A stretch of 64,000 nucleotides of DNA. Origin: Sipunculus nudus. Its lineage: Eukaryota; Annelida; Sipuncula; Golfingiida; Sipunculidae. Position numbers and translations under genes: made by a program. The notes under the pieces were generated by a model, which was not told where the DNA came from, made no database searches, and was given only the letters and a program-made list of their open reading frames with translations. This document shows positions 11,245 through 24,089 of this stretch, piece by piece (the stretch's first letter is position 1; each line of letters begins with the position of its first letter). The stretch covers positions 13,907,479 to 13,971,478 of the forward strand of contig CM049321.1 of NCBI GenBank assembly GCA_026874595.1, written 5' to 3'.

Positions 11245-14200
11245 CTGAAGGATTTAGAAATATCTGGTATCAATCAGATGATGATAACATAATTGCGTCT
11301 CAATTATGTTTTCTAAGATAACGAAAATAGATAGATGTTTAAATCTTCAGAAATTTTTTTCACATGAGAACCATGTAAAGCACATGTATGGGCTCTATCG
11401 CATTTGGCTTTTTAGCCTGGGTATATATACATGCGCAACGAGTTTATCATTTAGCATATATAAATATGGCTTCACTGTGATTATAAGCAAGCTCATCACT
11501 GGTTCAAATGTTTTAATTAAAACATGTGGAAATGTTGGGTGACCTATAACATACCAAAACCAGGTAATTCATGGGTGGGCTTTTTTATCGAAATGATTTT
11601 ACTATTTGCCTTAACATACACCAGTCAATAAATAGCGAAATTGCACGTTTTTTGTCTCTTGCTTCACCTGATATCCGCAAAGCAGAACATTTAGAATAAA
11701 CATGTAAGGAAATGCCGGAAACGCGCACCCCAAAATCTCATATTTCTATTATAGTATTAAGACACTGGAAAGTAGAACAAACTTTCGAGATTAACCATGA
11801 TTATAAATTCAATACAACTCGGGTACAGTAGACTGGCTTATGGACAAAATGGTGTCTGCTCCCTCAAAATAGGTCATAGTTTCAATTTAATTTTGCATGT
11901 GTCAGGTATTATGGTGGGATCAACAGTTCAAGACTGTTCATGATGGTATTACATGTTGCGTAGTTTTGTCAGGCGTTTGAACCTGTTTGCCAAGCATCAT
12001 AAAATGGAGTTCTCAGTAAGTCAAACGGGTCACTTGAGAGTGATAGCATGTCTTGCAAATTATCCCACACATGTAATGCGTTTCAATGAGACCACATGAG
12101 AAATAGAGGGCGTAATCCCAGACCAGAGAGTGCATATATAAATGTTTATATTTCGTTTCATTAAAATGATTGTTTAAAGTGGAGGCATACTTGTTATGTT
12201 GTGAACTTGCTTGAGTCAGCAGTGTCTCAATGAACAAGGATAATCTCACGCTAAAGGGTGAGTAACAGATGGTCCTGGAAGTCATATTGGGCCACGTTAA
12301 TATGGGAGGTGCAATAGAAAATAAATGATCAAATTACTAGTCTGACGAAACATCTGTTACAACGAGAATTTACTCTGATCTTCTGGAATAAGGTTAACAC
12401 GTGGCTAGGTTCCTAGAAATGCAAGCCCTTTGGAGTTCTGTGGATTGAGCGAAATCGAAGATCCCTTACCCCGGTGAGAGACCAGACACAAACTGATGTT
12501 TTCCTTATAATTAAGACTTTAACTTATATTGAAATTGTTAGACGTGTATAAATTACTCTCATGCATGCATCGTGCATATTAAATCGAGCAAATCGAGTCT
12601 GTATAACGAATAAAGAAACAACTGAGGTATTGTCATGTTAAACTGTTATCAGACATGCCTGATTTATCGGCCATTTTCCACCCTTTTTGGGGAAAAAAAA
12701 TGTTTTATGAGACTATGATTCCGCGAATTTTCTGGATTTAAGGCCTATTTTTCTAGAAACTTGTTGATAGCAAATTTACATTTTCAAGTTTACTTTGTCT
12801 CGAAATGTTCAAGTTGTAAAGCGTTTTGTAGTTTTTCGAGAACGTCTGTGAGCAAACAATTCACAATTAGGTATGTTACTATTTATGTATACAAAAGACC
12901 GAAGATCAGTTGGGGCTAAAGAACAAGAGCGTGTGTCACTGAAAGAATGGCGAAGAAACCCTATTCAAATTAAAACTTAATAATGCAACAAATTTACTGC
13001 TGGTTCTGAATATATTAAATATACATAAGACTAGTAAAGCACGTTTACAACAAAGATGACTTAAGGTCGGTTTGAAAAATGACTGAAGTTAAGATTGGAA
13101 ATGAAAGCTAAGTTTGAAGCTAAATGGAATAACCGAAATTAAAATACATGTATTACATCTCAAAGAACAAAGGAAAAAGTGAAAAAAAAAACATTTACTG
13201 TTTATTTTTTTACCCTTTTTCAGGATTTCTAGTATTATCGTACTGACACGTTTGTTGAGCGTTATCTATTTCCATGTATATCTTTTTGTTAGCGACACCA
13301 GATAAACATATTGTTTGCATTTGGAATAAACAGTTCATTATTTGAATAAGGCTTGCTCACCTTGTCTGTAGCTTTGAGTCCTACGTATAGAGTGTGTTTA
13401 AAAAAAACGAGAGAGGAAGCCCATCTTTCTTATCTGTAATCCATCGCCGCTTGAGCATTCCTTTTATAAATGACAGTTCCTCCTCGTTCCCAATCCCAAG
13501 TAGCCTACCACCTTTTTTTTCACAATTTTCGTTTGCCTTAGTCCAGGTTATGGGGTGCATTTTTATATCGTTGTGAAATATATAACACGACTCTCTAAAT
13601 CTTACTATATTAAACGAAATACTGTTAGAGCAGCTCCCCAAGCTGGATTCCGGAAATGGTTCCAAGTCTTTTTCGAGTCTATATTCCAACTGCAATGGAA
13701 CTTTAAATCCCAGTAGCGTGACCTCTGTCTTAACGCTGTAACTCCATGCTGTTGAATATCGATATGGCAATAAATTACAATTCAGCAGGACAGCGTTTCC
13801 ACGACTAGTCTCTTGTGTGATATACACTCTATCATCTATGGCTCTTTCTTCATATATTCTTAGTTTTACACGTATATTGTACTTTCTGCACTTAGATATA
13901 GACAAAGACAATGTGAAATGGTGATTTTTGTATAAATGCAAAGGTGCTCTTAACTCTATTAAATGCACATATGGTTGACCTATGGTAACCACCACATGCT
14001 TGACAGGATAAAGCAACAGATAGTTTTGGCTAAGAGACACACTTTGGAATTTCGGTATTATACTGTTGATTTCCAATAAATATCCCATTGCATTTACATC
14101 GCAAATGCACATTAAAGTCACTTCACTGTTTCTGTAACCAAAGATACCACCCTTAACTACCTCAACATATTTGAATATACAGTTTTTGTAGTCTGCGTTC

Positions 14201-15923
14201 AAAGCCCACACAGCAGGTAAGAACAATTTTGTTTTGTAGTAGTATTTTAAGAACATGACCTGATAAACTACTCTCGTGTATCTACATGGTCCATCCGATG
14301 GTAAGCTTTGCATCTGGAAACAGGTTTCTATTTCCGGGCTAATCGTTATTCTATTCTTTTCTTGTGATACACCTAGAGGTATCATTTTTTCCGGAAACTT
14401 GAAATCAAATATGCCGAAGCATGGACTCGCAGATATGTTAAAGCTGATTGTTGTCCTGCTTGTCGGTCCGTAGGAGTAGAAAATGACTTTCAGTGAATTT
14501 GTAGTCGAATGAATATTTGCACCTTTAAAGAACTTGTTTGAGAATTCGGTCCCACAGAAAGGTCCGTATTTATCACTGCTGATATTATCTCCGTTGAAAA
14601 TTATAAACCCTTCATTGGAGCAGTTATCTATATTCGGCCCTTTAAATTTGTATTCTTGAACACTGAGAGACAAGTATAAGTCTGAAGACTTAAAATGATA
14701 GAAAGCGAAAACAGGTAAGGTCATTCTGGCCGTCAAAAGATGTATAGTACGCGGTTCCTTTACCACCAATGTGTCAAAAGTTTGCTCAAAAGGTTCCAAA
14801 AATCCTTCGTAGGATGCATCAAACGAATCAATATTGCAGGATCGTGGCTGTGTTATCCGAACATGCAGCTGAAATCCAAAAGAAATTAATTTGTCATGAT
14901 TAAAATTGTTCTGTTGGCTCCATGCCGAATGGTTGACCAAAAGTATGCCAGCGCTAAACGGCCCATCATATACACTAACGGTAATTATTTTCCCGTTTGA
15001 ACATGTGCTGTTTAAGCGCCAGGTTAATTTTATCTTCATGATCTCTACAAGACGAATATGCCAGTCATATATAATATCATGCTTCTCAATTCTGTTTGGT
15101 CGAGTTGGTGGAATTTGAAATGATCCAGTCATGTCTGTAGTTTTCTTCGGTGGGGACGTTCTTAAATCTGTTCCCCGTACTGCTTTGTAACTTATTGTGA
15201 AACCTTTGTTTGGTAAAGAGTCTAAGAAATCAACTTTTATTCGCAGTTTATTGGAACAAGAATTGTTGACCAGGCTCTTCTCTTCCCGCAGAGAGTGTAC
15301 GGTATTTTGGTTCCGTTAACCGAGTCGTAAATGACCAGGGCATCACACAAGCAACTCTCACCACAGTAACGTATGTCCATTTCTTGCAAGTAAAGGAAAA
15401 TCTTTTCCCCTTTTCTGACTTTAATTTCCCATTTACACTTTTTTCTTCTTCCACTAGATGAGATGTTATATGCAATCGTTCCACGATTAGATGTCATTAT
15501 TTTCATGGAACCACAGCCTGATCCAAATCCATTTCCACCAACGGGTATGATGATTGCTTTCTTTTCTGTGTTGACGTATGGCCAGTTGTGCATGCTTACG
15601 GGAAACTTGTGGTGTTTAGATTTACATTGTTTTCTATGCTTAAAATAGAAAACACACATTCTTATATCGTACATATTTTTGTCAGGCTGCATTTGCAACT
15701 TTTGCAACCTGGTTAACAAAGAATCATTCACTGATGGCAGAAAACCCAGAGAAGATGGTTTGATTGTTAGTTCGTGGACAACTTCCCTTCTGTTGATCGT
15801 GCACTTTATGAAGGAACCATTTTTTTGGTCATTCTCGTCAGTCCTGGACCATTTCTTCTCTGTTGGGAGGAACCCTGCCGTTGACAAAGCCAGAGCCAGC
15901 AATAACACTGTGCTCGCCACCAT
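8038..15923 (-). CDS. GRL101-like CUB / C-type lectin / LDLa / LRR / 7TM receptor, frame broken (likely pseudogene)
   Basis: A leucine-rich-repeat G-protein-coupled receptor of the relaxin-receptor/GRL101 group; in snails GRL101 combines LDL-receptor class A repeats, LRRs and seven helices. Domains in order: signal peptide (start chosen at ATG 15923, MVASTVLLLALAL), CUB domain, at least two more diverged CUB-like segments, a C-type lectin domain split by the only coding intron (13360-11245, GT-AG, phase 0), six LDLa repeats with DxSDE-type calcium ends, an LRR N-cap, about six LRRs, a hinge, and a seven-helix domain with DRF in place of DRY, NPYLY and a basic tail. Total about 1,920 codons. 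Three lesions break it: a frameshift near 15285, a frameshift in the A8 run 13400-13407 and TGA at 9571-9573. Everything between the lesions is intact, so either a recent pseudogene or sequence errors. Ligand unknown. Confidence 0.85.
11245..13360 (-). other. Intron of the receptor locus
   Basis: 2.1-kb intron with donor GTGAGC at 13360 and acceptor TTTCTAAATCCTTCAG at 11245, interrupting the C-type lectin domain in phase 0. I see no repeats or genes worth naming inside. Confidence 0.75.
13361..15923 (-). CDS. Receptor coding exon A: signal peptide, CUB domains, first half of C-type lectin
   Basis: The first Met (15923-15921) has A at -3 and G at +4 and opens a hydrophobic signal sequence. 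A TTTTATAG acceptor-like site ends at 15946, so a 5' UTR exon may precede it. The CUB domain around residues 140-250 has the pattern GxCxW...YCGESCLCDALVIYDS, then changes frame near 15285 (GGGAAGAGAAGAGCC on the minus strand) and continues with NNSCSNKLRIKVDF and GFTISYKA. Further cysteine-paired CUB-like blocks follow (for example FIIFNGDN...YGPFCG). The C-type lectin begins with SCYIFHND and WTKANENCEKKGGRLL. After the second frameshift in the A8 run it reads LYVGLKATDK and ends at the donor GTGAGC. Confidence 0.8.
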
Positions 15924-16724
15924 ATTCGAGCAATTCAGGTTCAACCTATAAAAGTGTTATAAATAAAAGTATATAAGTGCACTGCAATATATCATGTTTC
16001 ATTCTACTTTAAGATTTTACTTCCTGTACTCAAAACCTAGTTTGATATTATTTGCAGGCTTCTCAGGAAGTGTTGTAAAACAAACAATCATATTTTGTAT
16101 GACCTTGTAAGGGGAAGGCTGGAGCATGTTTTTTATTTGAATAAACGCAAAATGATACCCCATCTGCGCGTCCAGAATCTGCTACAATACTCATTTTACA
16201 TACTTAGAGGAAATCTCTGTCAACTGTACTAGAGCCACATATGAATTAGCTAGACCGTAATAGATCAACAGACACCTATCATCGTCGGAGTTATGTTGTA
16301 ACCTATTCTTCTGACACTATTAGTATGCATCACACCAACCGATTTGCCAACATGTTTAAATACCCAACCGTGGCTTGAACTAAGAGGTTCGTTCATATCA
16401 CTATCCATCACACGTTGCTGATCGCTTGTTTGATAAAAGGAAATACATAGTTCTAGGAAACATATCCACCTTACATAAATGATTAGGTCATAGTAACATC
16501 AAATGCTACCTCCAGTGGTAAATAGAAATAAAAAAGGATATAAATTTAATACTGAACATACTCAAGTGTTAAAGTTTCTATTTAATTGCGATAATTGAAC
16601 AGGGAATCATTAAAACGGTATTTTAGGTTGATTGTTTATCATATATTTTAAATCATGATACTATGGTGAATTCTGAAGTGGATATTCTTTATCCGTACAA
16701 CACACACACACACTCCCACACACG

Positions 16725-16755
<31 letters not shown>

Positions 16756-17180
16756 GGCAGAAACATAATGTTCTGAGGAATGTGCAGGAATCTAAGCTTT
16801 TCATATTTTAGTATTAGGAGCAACACTACCAAAATAAGTTAACAAGAAAAGCAACTACACAAAAGGTAATTTCACTGTAAATATATTCGTTTTTAAATTC
16901 AAGAAGGAAACAATATAATTAGAGATTATAAAAGTAATTAAAGCCGACGGACCACTGATACAAGTTTCTGGAGTAAGCTGTATTGCTAAAATATTTGTAC
17001 TTGAGATTTTTAAACATAGTTATACCTTATATGTTAACTATAATATATTTACTCGGTTTCTCTTATGACAAACAAAATTTGTGTGCTAGCTGTATTATAT
17101 TTTGTTCCATTAACGATACTCATCAGAGAATTTTCAAAGGCGCTGATATAAACTTGCATTGTTCACCCCACATGTTTATA
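15924..17180. other. Upstream region of the receptor locus, no gene seen
   Basis: AT-rich DNA 5' of the receptor start. It contains a CA microsatellite (16699-16755). No clear promoter motif could be assigned because the transcript start is unknown. Confidence 0.5.
16699..16755. repeat. (CA)n(TA)n microsatellite
   Basis: Alternating CA with two interruptions, ending in a short TATATATA run. Confidence 0.95.
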
Positions 17181-17185
17181 TCGTT

Positions 17186-18250
17186 TCAGATATGATAACA
17201 CTAACGGTACATTCTCATGTAAAAGACCGCGCTGTCGCACATGCCTACTCATAGTCCGCAAGGAAACCCTAATTATCCATGGTGCCAAACACATTATTCA
17301 GGGACACTTTGACTGCACCAGTAAAGGTGTAGTCTATGCCATACTATGTAAAATATGTCCAGGAGTTATTTATATAGGCGAAACCAGCCTTATGCTAAGT
17401 CTCAGAATAAATAGCCACAGACAGTCCATTAATGCGCTAGACACTAACTTACCGGTCGGAGAACATTTTTCTCAACTGTAACACTCGCCAGAATGCATGC
17501 ATATTTGCGTTCTAAAGGGCCACCTTACCGACACACGACAACGACAGATATGGGAACTAAAATTGATTGACAAATTTGACACCATAAGGGAAGAATTAAA
17601 TCGCGATGCCGGTTTCATGGCACACTACAGACATTGAGACCTACCATAATATTAATAGCACCGAACGACCCTTCCATATGGATAATGACGTGACGTCATT
17701 CCTCATGCATACGTGCACATTCCCGCCACTGATACCGCCGTGTTATGAGATCACCTCTCAGGCTTACTCACAATTATAATATCAAGTTTGGACAAACGTC
17801 ATCATCTTATACGTAAACTTTCTGATACAGATTATTTAATATATCATTTCATACACCATATATATATGGATTATCTCGATTCATAATCATGGACTTGCAC
17901 AACCAGATCACCACCACATTAGTCGTCAATCATCATCAACCATAAGCCGATGAGCATAATGAACTTTAAACCTTTATTGTGTCAGAGAACACGAACTCAA
18001 CATAACCCGGACACTAATAACCTAGCATTATGGGTAAATAACAATGACACATCGGTACCTGGGTCAACATGATACAAATTCAGAGTAGTCAATCACAGAT
18101 CCATTACACTATATCATGCATTATGGTCATTAGTAATTGTTTATCTTACATATATATACAGCCAATTTCTATACCTTTCCACTTGACACCTGATGAAGAA
18201 GCTATAAGCTTCGAAAGCTCGTGGTTGATTAAAATAGTTAGTCAACATTA
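17186..18250 (+). mobile_element. Penelope-like element remnant: GIY-YIG endonuclease and 3' tail
   Basis: From 17186 to 17637 the plus strand codes for the C-terminal part of a Penelope-like retroelement protein. There is a zinc-finger-like CKRPRCRTCLL, then GVVYAILCKICPGVIYIGE (the GIY-YIG core as VVY...YIG), a conserved Arg/His stretch (LRINSHRQSI), PVGEHFS, and a RQIWELKLIDKFDT segment with the catalytic Glu. One in-frame TAA (17479-17481) breaks it, and no reverse transcriptase lies upstream, so it is a 5'-truncated dead copy. The tail to about 18250 contains CTGATGAAGAAGCTATAAGCTTCGAAAGCTC-type sequence; a similar phrase ends the copy at 24.4-25.3 kb. Confidence 0.75.
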
Positions 18251-18266
18251 AGGCGTTTTCATCCTG

Positions 18267-18268
<2 letters not shown>

Positions 18269-18297
<29 letters not shown>

Positions 18298-18306
18298 TAT
18301 ATATAT
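18269..18306. repeat. (CTAT)n(TA)n microsatellite
   Basis: CTAT repeats pass into TA repeats directly after the Penelope-like tail. Penelope-like elements often end next to short simple repeats, so the two may be connected. Confidence 0.9.
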
Positions 18307-18419
18307 GTATATCCATTTACATAAACATACATATATTCACACACATATATATACATATACCGCTCTGGACTAGTCTGTAGGCCATAGAGCACTTTACATC
18401 GGAGGGTAACACTACCTTC

Positions 18420-18422
<3 letters not shown>

Positions 18423-18454
<32 letters not shown>
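18423..18454. repeat. (TA)n microsatellite
   Basis: Pure TA run of about 32 bases. Confidence 0.95.
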
Positions 18455-18458
<4 letters not shown>

Positions 18459-18507
18459 GACTGAACCAAGGCAATGGCTATCTGTCCCATTGCAAAAAAG
18501 ACTTAAT

Positions 18508-19270
18508 TTCAGTGGCAGTGGTTCATTTTGGCGTGTCTGAATTTTCGCACTTTTGTCAGAAACAATATATGCGCAGTTCAAATTTTTGGATAAAGCAGCA
18601 TTTATAGGTAATCTATTTTGTATCAAATTAAAATATTTATAAGAGACAGGTTGCAGCGCAACCTACAACCTCCGCGTGACCGAGTAGATTCTACGGGCGA
18701 CTAATCGAGTTCTGGGACCGCAAGGAGTAAACTATACATAATTAACCGGGACTAATCACGTTTAATGATGCAATGGTACTGCAACACCCACGTTGTTTGA
18801 TATATGAGTAAGTTGTAGAATTGCTCAACAACAATAAAAACAGTGATTACTAACTAGAAGCAGCAAGCGATGTGTGAACAACAAACAAAGCTGACAACAA
18901 TTGCTAATGGCTCTCAGCTCCGTCCTGCTTCAATGCCATGGTGAGGGAGATTCTAAAGGTTTTAAAAGGCTCCTTGTTTCACAGTTGGTTCTTCAAATCA
19001 CTGTAAATGGGAAGGTATTTTAGCTGAGATTTTACTTGTTATGAACTCTTATGGCAACATGACAACTCTAACACCCTGGTTGAAGAAGCCTCAACTCAAG
19101 CTTCCCTGCAAAGAGAGAATAAAGGACCAACGTGAATGTACGTCAGGCGAGAACTCTATAGTCGTCCGAACGATCGCATCAAAACAACGCGGGTTCTTAA
19201 TTCACCTCAAATTTGGCTCCCGCGAAAAGGGCGAAAATTAAACCCCGCTACCAAAACCACTTTCACAGTA
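18508..19270 (-). mobile_element. Non-autonomous TIR element (MITE-like), copy 1, about 763 bp
   Basis: This stretch is the reverse complement of 38936-39700 at similar length (763 against 765 bp), with moderate divergence. Ends are degenerate versions of the inverted repeat TACTGTGGAAGTG (right end ACTTTCACAGTA at 19259-19270). Internal landmarks shared with copy 2 are TTGGCGTGTCTGAATTTTCGC, a TTCTTCAACC/GGTTGAAGAAGCC phrase and GTCCGAACGATCGCATC. No transposase is encoded. Confidence 0.8.
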
Positions 19271-21866
19271 TTAAGCTGACGTCTCACTCGTCACCACCTC
19301 GTAATGTTGAATATATGTCCATGTCTAGGCAAAAAATACGAGTGTACTGTGCAAACGTTCTTAAGTCAACTATCCCAGTACTTTAAAATGACCTGTGACA
19401 TATCTGTATGGCAACAACACCTGATATATTTACACCTGCCAGTATACTTCAGTCATGTTATTTCTTCCATGAAACAAGAATTGTTCCCACAGATGAAATA
19501 GATCCGACAGCAATTTTGTCTGAATTATTTTATATATTTATGTAATATTCGTCTTTTTTAAGATATAGATTTGCATGCATGCAAGCATCAACATGTACTA
19601 GATATGTGTGACAAACTCGGTCTTGACACTACAAAATTTAGGCAATCCGAAGAAAATTCTTAGAGAATTTTTTTATGAAACTTTATTCTTTGGAAGCAAG
19701 CCTTCTTAAAAACATCATAGACTTGGATATAAAGCAGAGAAGCATGATTTGGACAACCAGGTCTTGACAAGTTCTGAAGAGTATTTAGAATCTCGTATCG
19801 GTAAACTGACCTTGGTATACAACAAATGTGTTTGCAGTTGCCTATCATCATCATTTCGTAAACAGATATCCAAATTACAGCTCAGATATTTGTACGTTTT
19901 CCCAAACGTCACCTGTGTTTCACCCATTACAAGCTAAGGTAGTCCCAAAGAACATGTCTTACCTTTACCCATTATGTGCAGACACACAGTCTTTGTCTTA
20001 TTAAATTTAAATTTATCTGATATTCCGTAACTGAACGTTAAACTAATCAGTTTTTGTAAACCTTTTACAGAGAGTGCAATTAGTGCTGCGTTATCTGCGT
20101 GCATTAGATGATTAATGGCTGTTCTACTAATGCAAGATCAAATTACCTGTTTGTTTAAAATACGGCCTTTATGATAATTTTGGAAAAAAATTGTGTATCA
20201 GATTCTTTTAACTGTTAATCTAGCACAATGAAAGCAAACAAACATATGTGACCCAGATTCCCGATAAAACCTCAAAACTTCTTTTAACAAGCATTCACAC
20301 AATTAATTAACGTGGTCTCGTCTTAAACCAAATTGCTTACCTGACAGCTGAAGGTCTGATTTAATAATGCAGAGAAAGCAATAAGCCTGAAATTTCCCTT
20401 GTCATTTGTACTTTTTGTTTTATCTATCATTACCGGTACCAAGATACTACCTCTAGCATGTATATATAGACAATCAGCGGATTTATTAGAGCGTCTCCAG
20501 CAATAATAAAATGCTTGCATGCCGAATCATCTGGATATGATTTGCCAGATTCCAGTTCTGAGTTGCCCGTAGTATTTTGCTCTCACCTAAGATAACATTT
20601 TCACTATATGTGGCATTATTAAGATGATTTTAAATTGCATCATCATGGTTTTCATTTGAGAAAAGATGTTTATATGGCGACTCCCACATATGCAGGATTT
20701 CATTATCGCCTAAAATGCCCCAACTGTTGTCCTGTATTGCAGGGGTGTAGTTCTCTGACGGTCAACATCTCCCCAATATTTTATTTGGTTTCCAGAGCAC
20801 ATGGTCCTTCCAAAAGAGTCTGCTTTAGTAAGGTTTGCCGAGGTTTTCATGACGCACCCAATACCTTAATAGCAATATAATTTGTAATTTATTGGTTAGA
20901 TTTATAATTGCACTTCACGTATGGTAAATTCATTCCTCGGCATACTTAGAAGAATTGCCTTAGGCCCGTTGATCGTTATTTGTATTTGAACAAATAAATC
21001 AACAAGGCCTTTTTAAAGCAACGTGAGTAGTAATCTTAACGATTAAAAGTTAAACTGTACAACTTATTGGTTAAACGCTTAAATATGGATATACTCCGTA
21101 CTAAATATCTAGACGCTGCATTAATTTTATATCTCCAACTTTTAAACCTGAGATACTTCATTATGTTGTTAAGACAAGCAGCGAAGGGCATATGGGACGA
21201 CAGCAGTGTATTGGCACTGGGTGAGGACTTTAATATATGGATAACATCTAAGGGCGGCCAATAAGTCTCGCAAGTTTTTTCCCCGGATCCGAACATTGGT
21301 GTTGGTACTACAGTGTGACTTGCTATTGTAGAACATATACTCCTGTTTACCACCTCTGCTGCGTACCACCTCTTTGAAATAACATTTTACAAAACGTTAT
21401 TTTTATATGGTTGCTTACCTTTCATTCATATCTATTTTCCCTGTCCCAGTTTTTTTTCTTTAAAACTTAAAGTTTGCCTTCTCTAAAAAAACATCTGTAT
21501 GATCTCAGTGGTTTTAAGTGGCAAACGGGAAATTAAATGCCCAACAGATAATCTCTTAAGCGGTTGCTTCAGTTTTTGAATGTTCTTTTTGTGATATATG
21601 TTGGAATATCAACATATGTCATTTGAACATGACTTAATTATGATACATGGTGACTTGTTTATGATAAATTGGGATGACCTGCAGTATAAACATCAGGATT
21701 TCATTTGCAAGGACCATCACTTGCAAAAACCTAATTTGTAAAAATATTTTATTGTGTATACATTATATAGTATATTCTCACAAAAGTAAATGAGCACATA
21801 TAGTAATAAGGATTTCATGAGAAGGAGCCTTTGTAATATATTTATGACGATCTGTTAAACCACAAA

Positions 21867-21867
<1 letters not shown>
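19271..21867. other. Intergenic sequence, no gene seen
   Basis: AT-rich with short unsupported open frames only. No repeat family was recognised in this stretch. Confidence 0.5.

Positions 21868-21902
<35 letters not shown>
21868..21902. repeat. (TA)n microsatellite
   Basis: Pure TA run of about 35 bases, immediately left of segmental duplication block A. Confidence 0.95.
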
Positions 21903-21904
<2 letters not shown>

Positions 21905-21984
21905 ACACATATAAAAATATGATGATGAAATTATATCAAACAAACCCTATTAATGGTTGCAGCCATGTATATAATCAAACTGAT

Positions 21985-24055
21985 ATTTGATATTTCAAGG
22001 TATAGTCCCTTTTTGTAATGCAATATATTCACTGTCGAAGGTCATTTCAGACTGTGAATGTCGGGTTGTTAAGACAGGATGTTGATTGTAGCCAGCATAC
22101 GGCTCTTAAGAGATAAATTGTGAAGTCAACAAAACTACATGACCACATGACTGTGTTACGAAAACAAATTGCTCAGGGGAAAACTTTGGGTCGATCCGGG
22201 ATTCGAACCCATATCGATGGCGCACATGTCCGGCGTTCCAACCGCTTCACCAGAAAAGCAAGGTTCACTAGCGAGACAGTTCGGTCCGCTTTTATGTCAC
22301 CCCGTAACAACTGTTCTGAATAGAATTGGAATTTAATGGAAAATTATAAGAATTTAAAATTGGGTTCAAATTGATCATATTAAAAATATTGAACTTTACA
22401 CACTCAGCAGTATTCAGTTGAATTGGTTAACAGTTCTCAAGGTTTCTTATTCGCTGCTCATCAGATATCATCTGTTGGCAACATTACTCAAAAAATTATA
22501 AACGGATTTTGATGAAAGTTCTGGATAACTCGGTAATGATACAAGGATCAATTGATTATGGGGTTTTATAGCACATATGTTTACATGGGGACGCAGCATG
22601 TGACAATACGGAAATCATTGGATGGCGAGTGGTGTCGTAACAGTCGTGGGGACATGCAATTACGTCACTCCACGTGTACGTGCTGTTTCCCTGAAAGTGC
22701 AGGTAAATCAACGTACAGCATTGGGGCCATGTTTTTTGTTCGTTGTGTTTATAGTAAAAAGGAGCAATAACACGATATCCAAAGGCATTTTTCAATGATA
22801 TCAATTAAAATATTCTCAGGAATAATTAAGGTTTAATAAATATTCCAATGCACCAACCTTTGAATATTATCTTCGGCGCAGGGTTTGCGTCCCCAAGCGG
22901 CGGGAATAATGTTTTTACCTGCGTTGGTTTGTTTGCCTGTTTGTTTGTATACATAAATACGTCTAAAGGGGATATGCTAATAATCAATATTTAGACACTC
23001 TGAGCCGCCCCAAGTGGATTTCGGAGCTGTGTTGATTGGCCAATCTGCACTCTGAACAGAAAGGATTTATTTACCGTTTAAACGGTGTAGTTAGAGTGCT
23101 AACACATATTTACTAGTACCGGTCATTAAATGTGGAATAGTTAACCTGTCCGGATTTAAATAAGACAAATCATATTCATAATGTGACCAGATTGCCATTT
23201 GCGCAAAGACTAAAGTGTAGTGACAGATAAATATCATCTAAAAGCGTCACTAAGCAAGTTGTTTTTAAAGCTATCATAGGGACACGACTAAATTATGATA
23301 AAAATACATTAAATAACGATATACACGGCCTTTACTTACAATAACATTAGAAAGGTTATTTTATAGATGAGTCATGTCTGTTTTTTTTCTATGCTTTGGA
23401 AAGTAATAATCCCATTTACCAAGAAATAATTAGTCATAATTTTGCATGGAACAAAACCTGCTGACACCAGCTCAGGCAATTAGATCAGCACAGAAGCTAT
23501 AGTTACTCAGTCATAATTTTGTATGCAACAAATAAATACCTTGGGCTTAATAAATGGCTAAAACCTGTTGACACCAGCTCTACCAGTACTGAAGTTACTC
23601 ACTTGATCACTTGCCCACTGTGTTTTAATTGCTGGCCCCATTGAACACGTTTTTATGTGATAATCCATGTGTAATTTAATTTCAAAGAAGCATACGATGG
23701 ATATTTGAATGAGAAATTATACTTGTATGGCAAATTACCTAATCATCTATGCTTGATATTGCAAAATGACATTTAAATGTGTGTTTAAAATTAACAACAA
23801 TACTGGATAATCAAAGAAAAACATCCAGCAAGACTAACTCATCAATGTATAATAGTTCATATTACACCATATTATTCAGCTGCACTATACAATTACCCAC
23901 TTGTGAGCAGCGCACCTTATTGCTCGAAATTACCGAATACATCTGTTTAATAAGCCATTAAGGTTCCAACTATCAGCGCTCACCTACGCGCGTGTTATAG
24001 CAGTTAAAGTATCGACATGAAAGACTTTAAAAAGCCCTGTTGCAATTAGAAATTT
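21985..24055 (+). repeat. Segmental duplication, block A
   Basis: Ordered, diverged matches link this block to 30005-34945. Examples: GATATTTGATATTTCAAGG with CACTGTCGAAGGTCATTTCAG (22000-22050; partner 30010-30085), GGCCAATCTGC...CTGAACAGAAAG (23038; partner 30833), an AATGTGACCA phrase (23180; partner 30973), ACACGGCC..ACTTACAATAACATTA (23325; partner 31092), and the GACACCAGCTC region (23570; partner 33870). The block has no gene. Confidence 0.7.
22185..22262 (-). mobile_element. tRNA-derived SINE head
   Basis: On the minus strand there is an A-box-like TGGTGAAGCGG (22252-22242) and a perfect B-box GGTTCGAATCC (22209-22199) at tRNA-like spacing. The anticodon and acceptor arms do not pair, so this is a SINE promoter head and not a tRNA gene. 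It sits only in block A, so it inserted after the segmental duplication or was lost from block B. Confidence 0.6.
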
Positions 24056-24089
24056 TGTAATTAAGTCTCAGACGAAATTTATTTCGGAA

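Noticed and set aside
18279-18626. 115-residue minus-strand open frame
   Set aside because: Built from two TA/CTAT microsatellites and part of a MITE.
22185-22262. Functional tRNA gene
   Set aside because: A and B boxes are present, but anticodon and acceptor stems do not pair; fits a SINE head.
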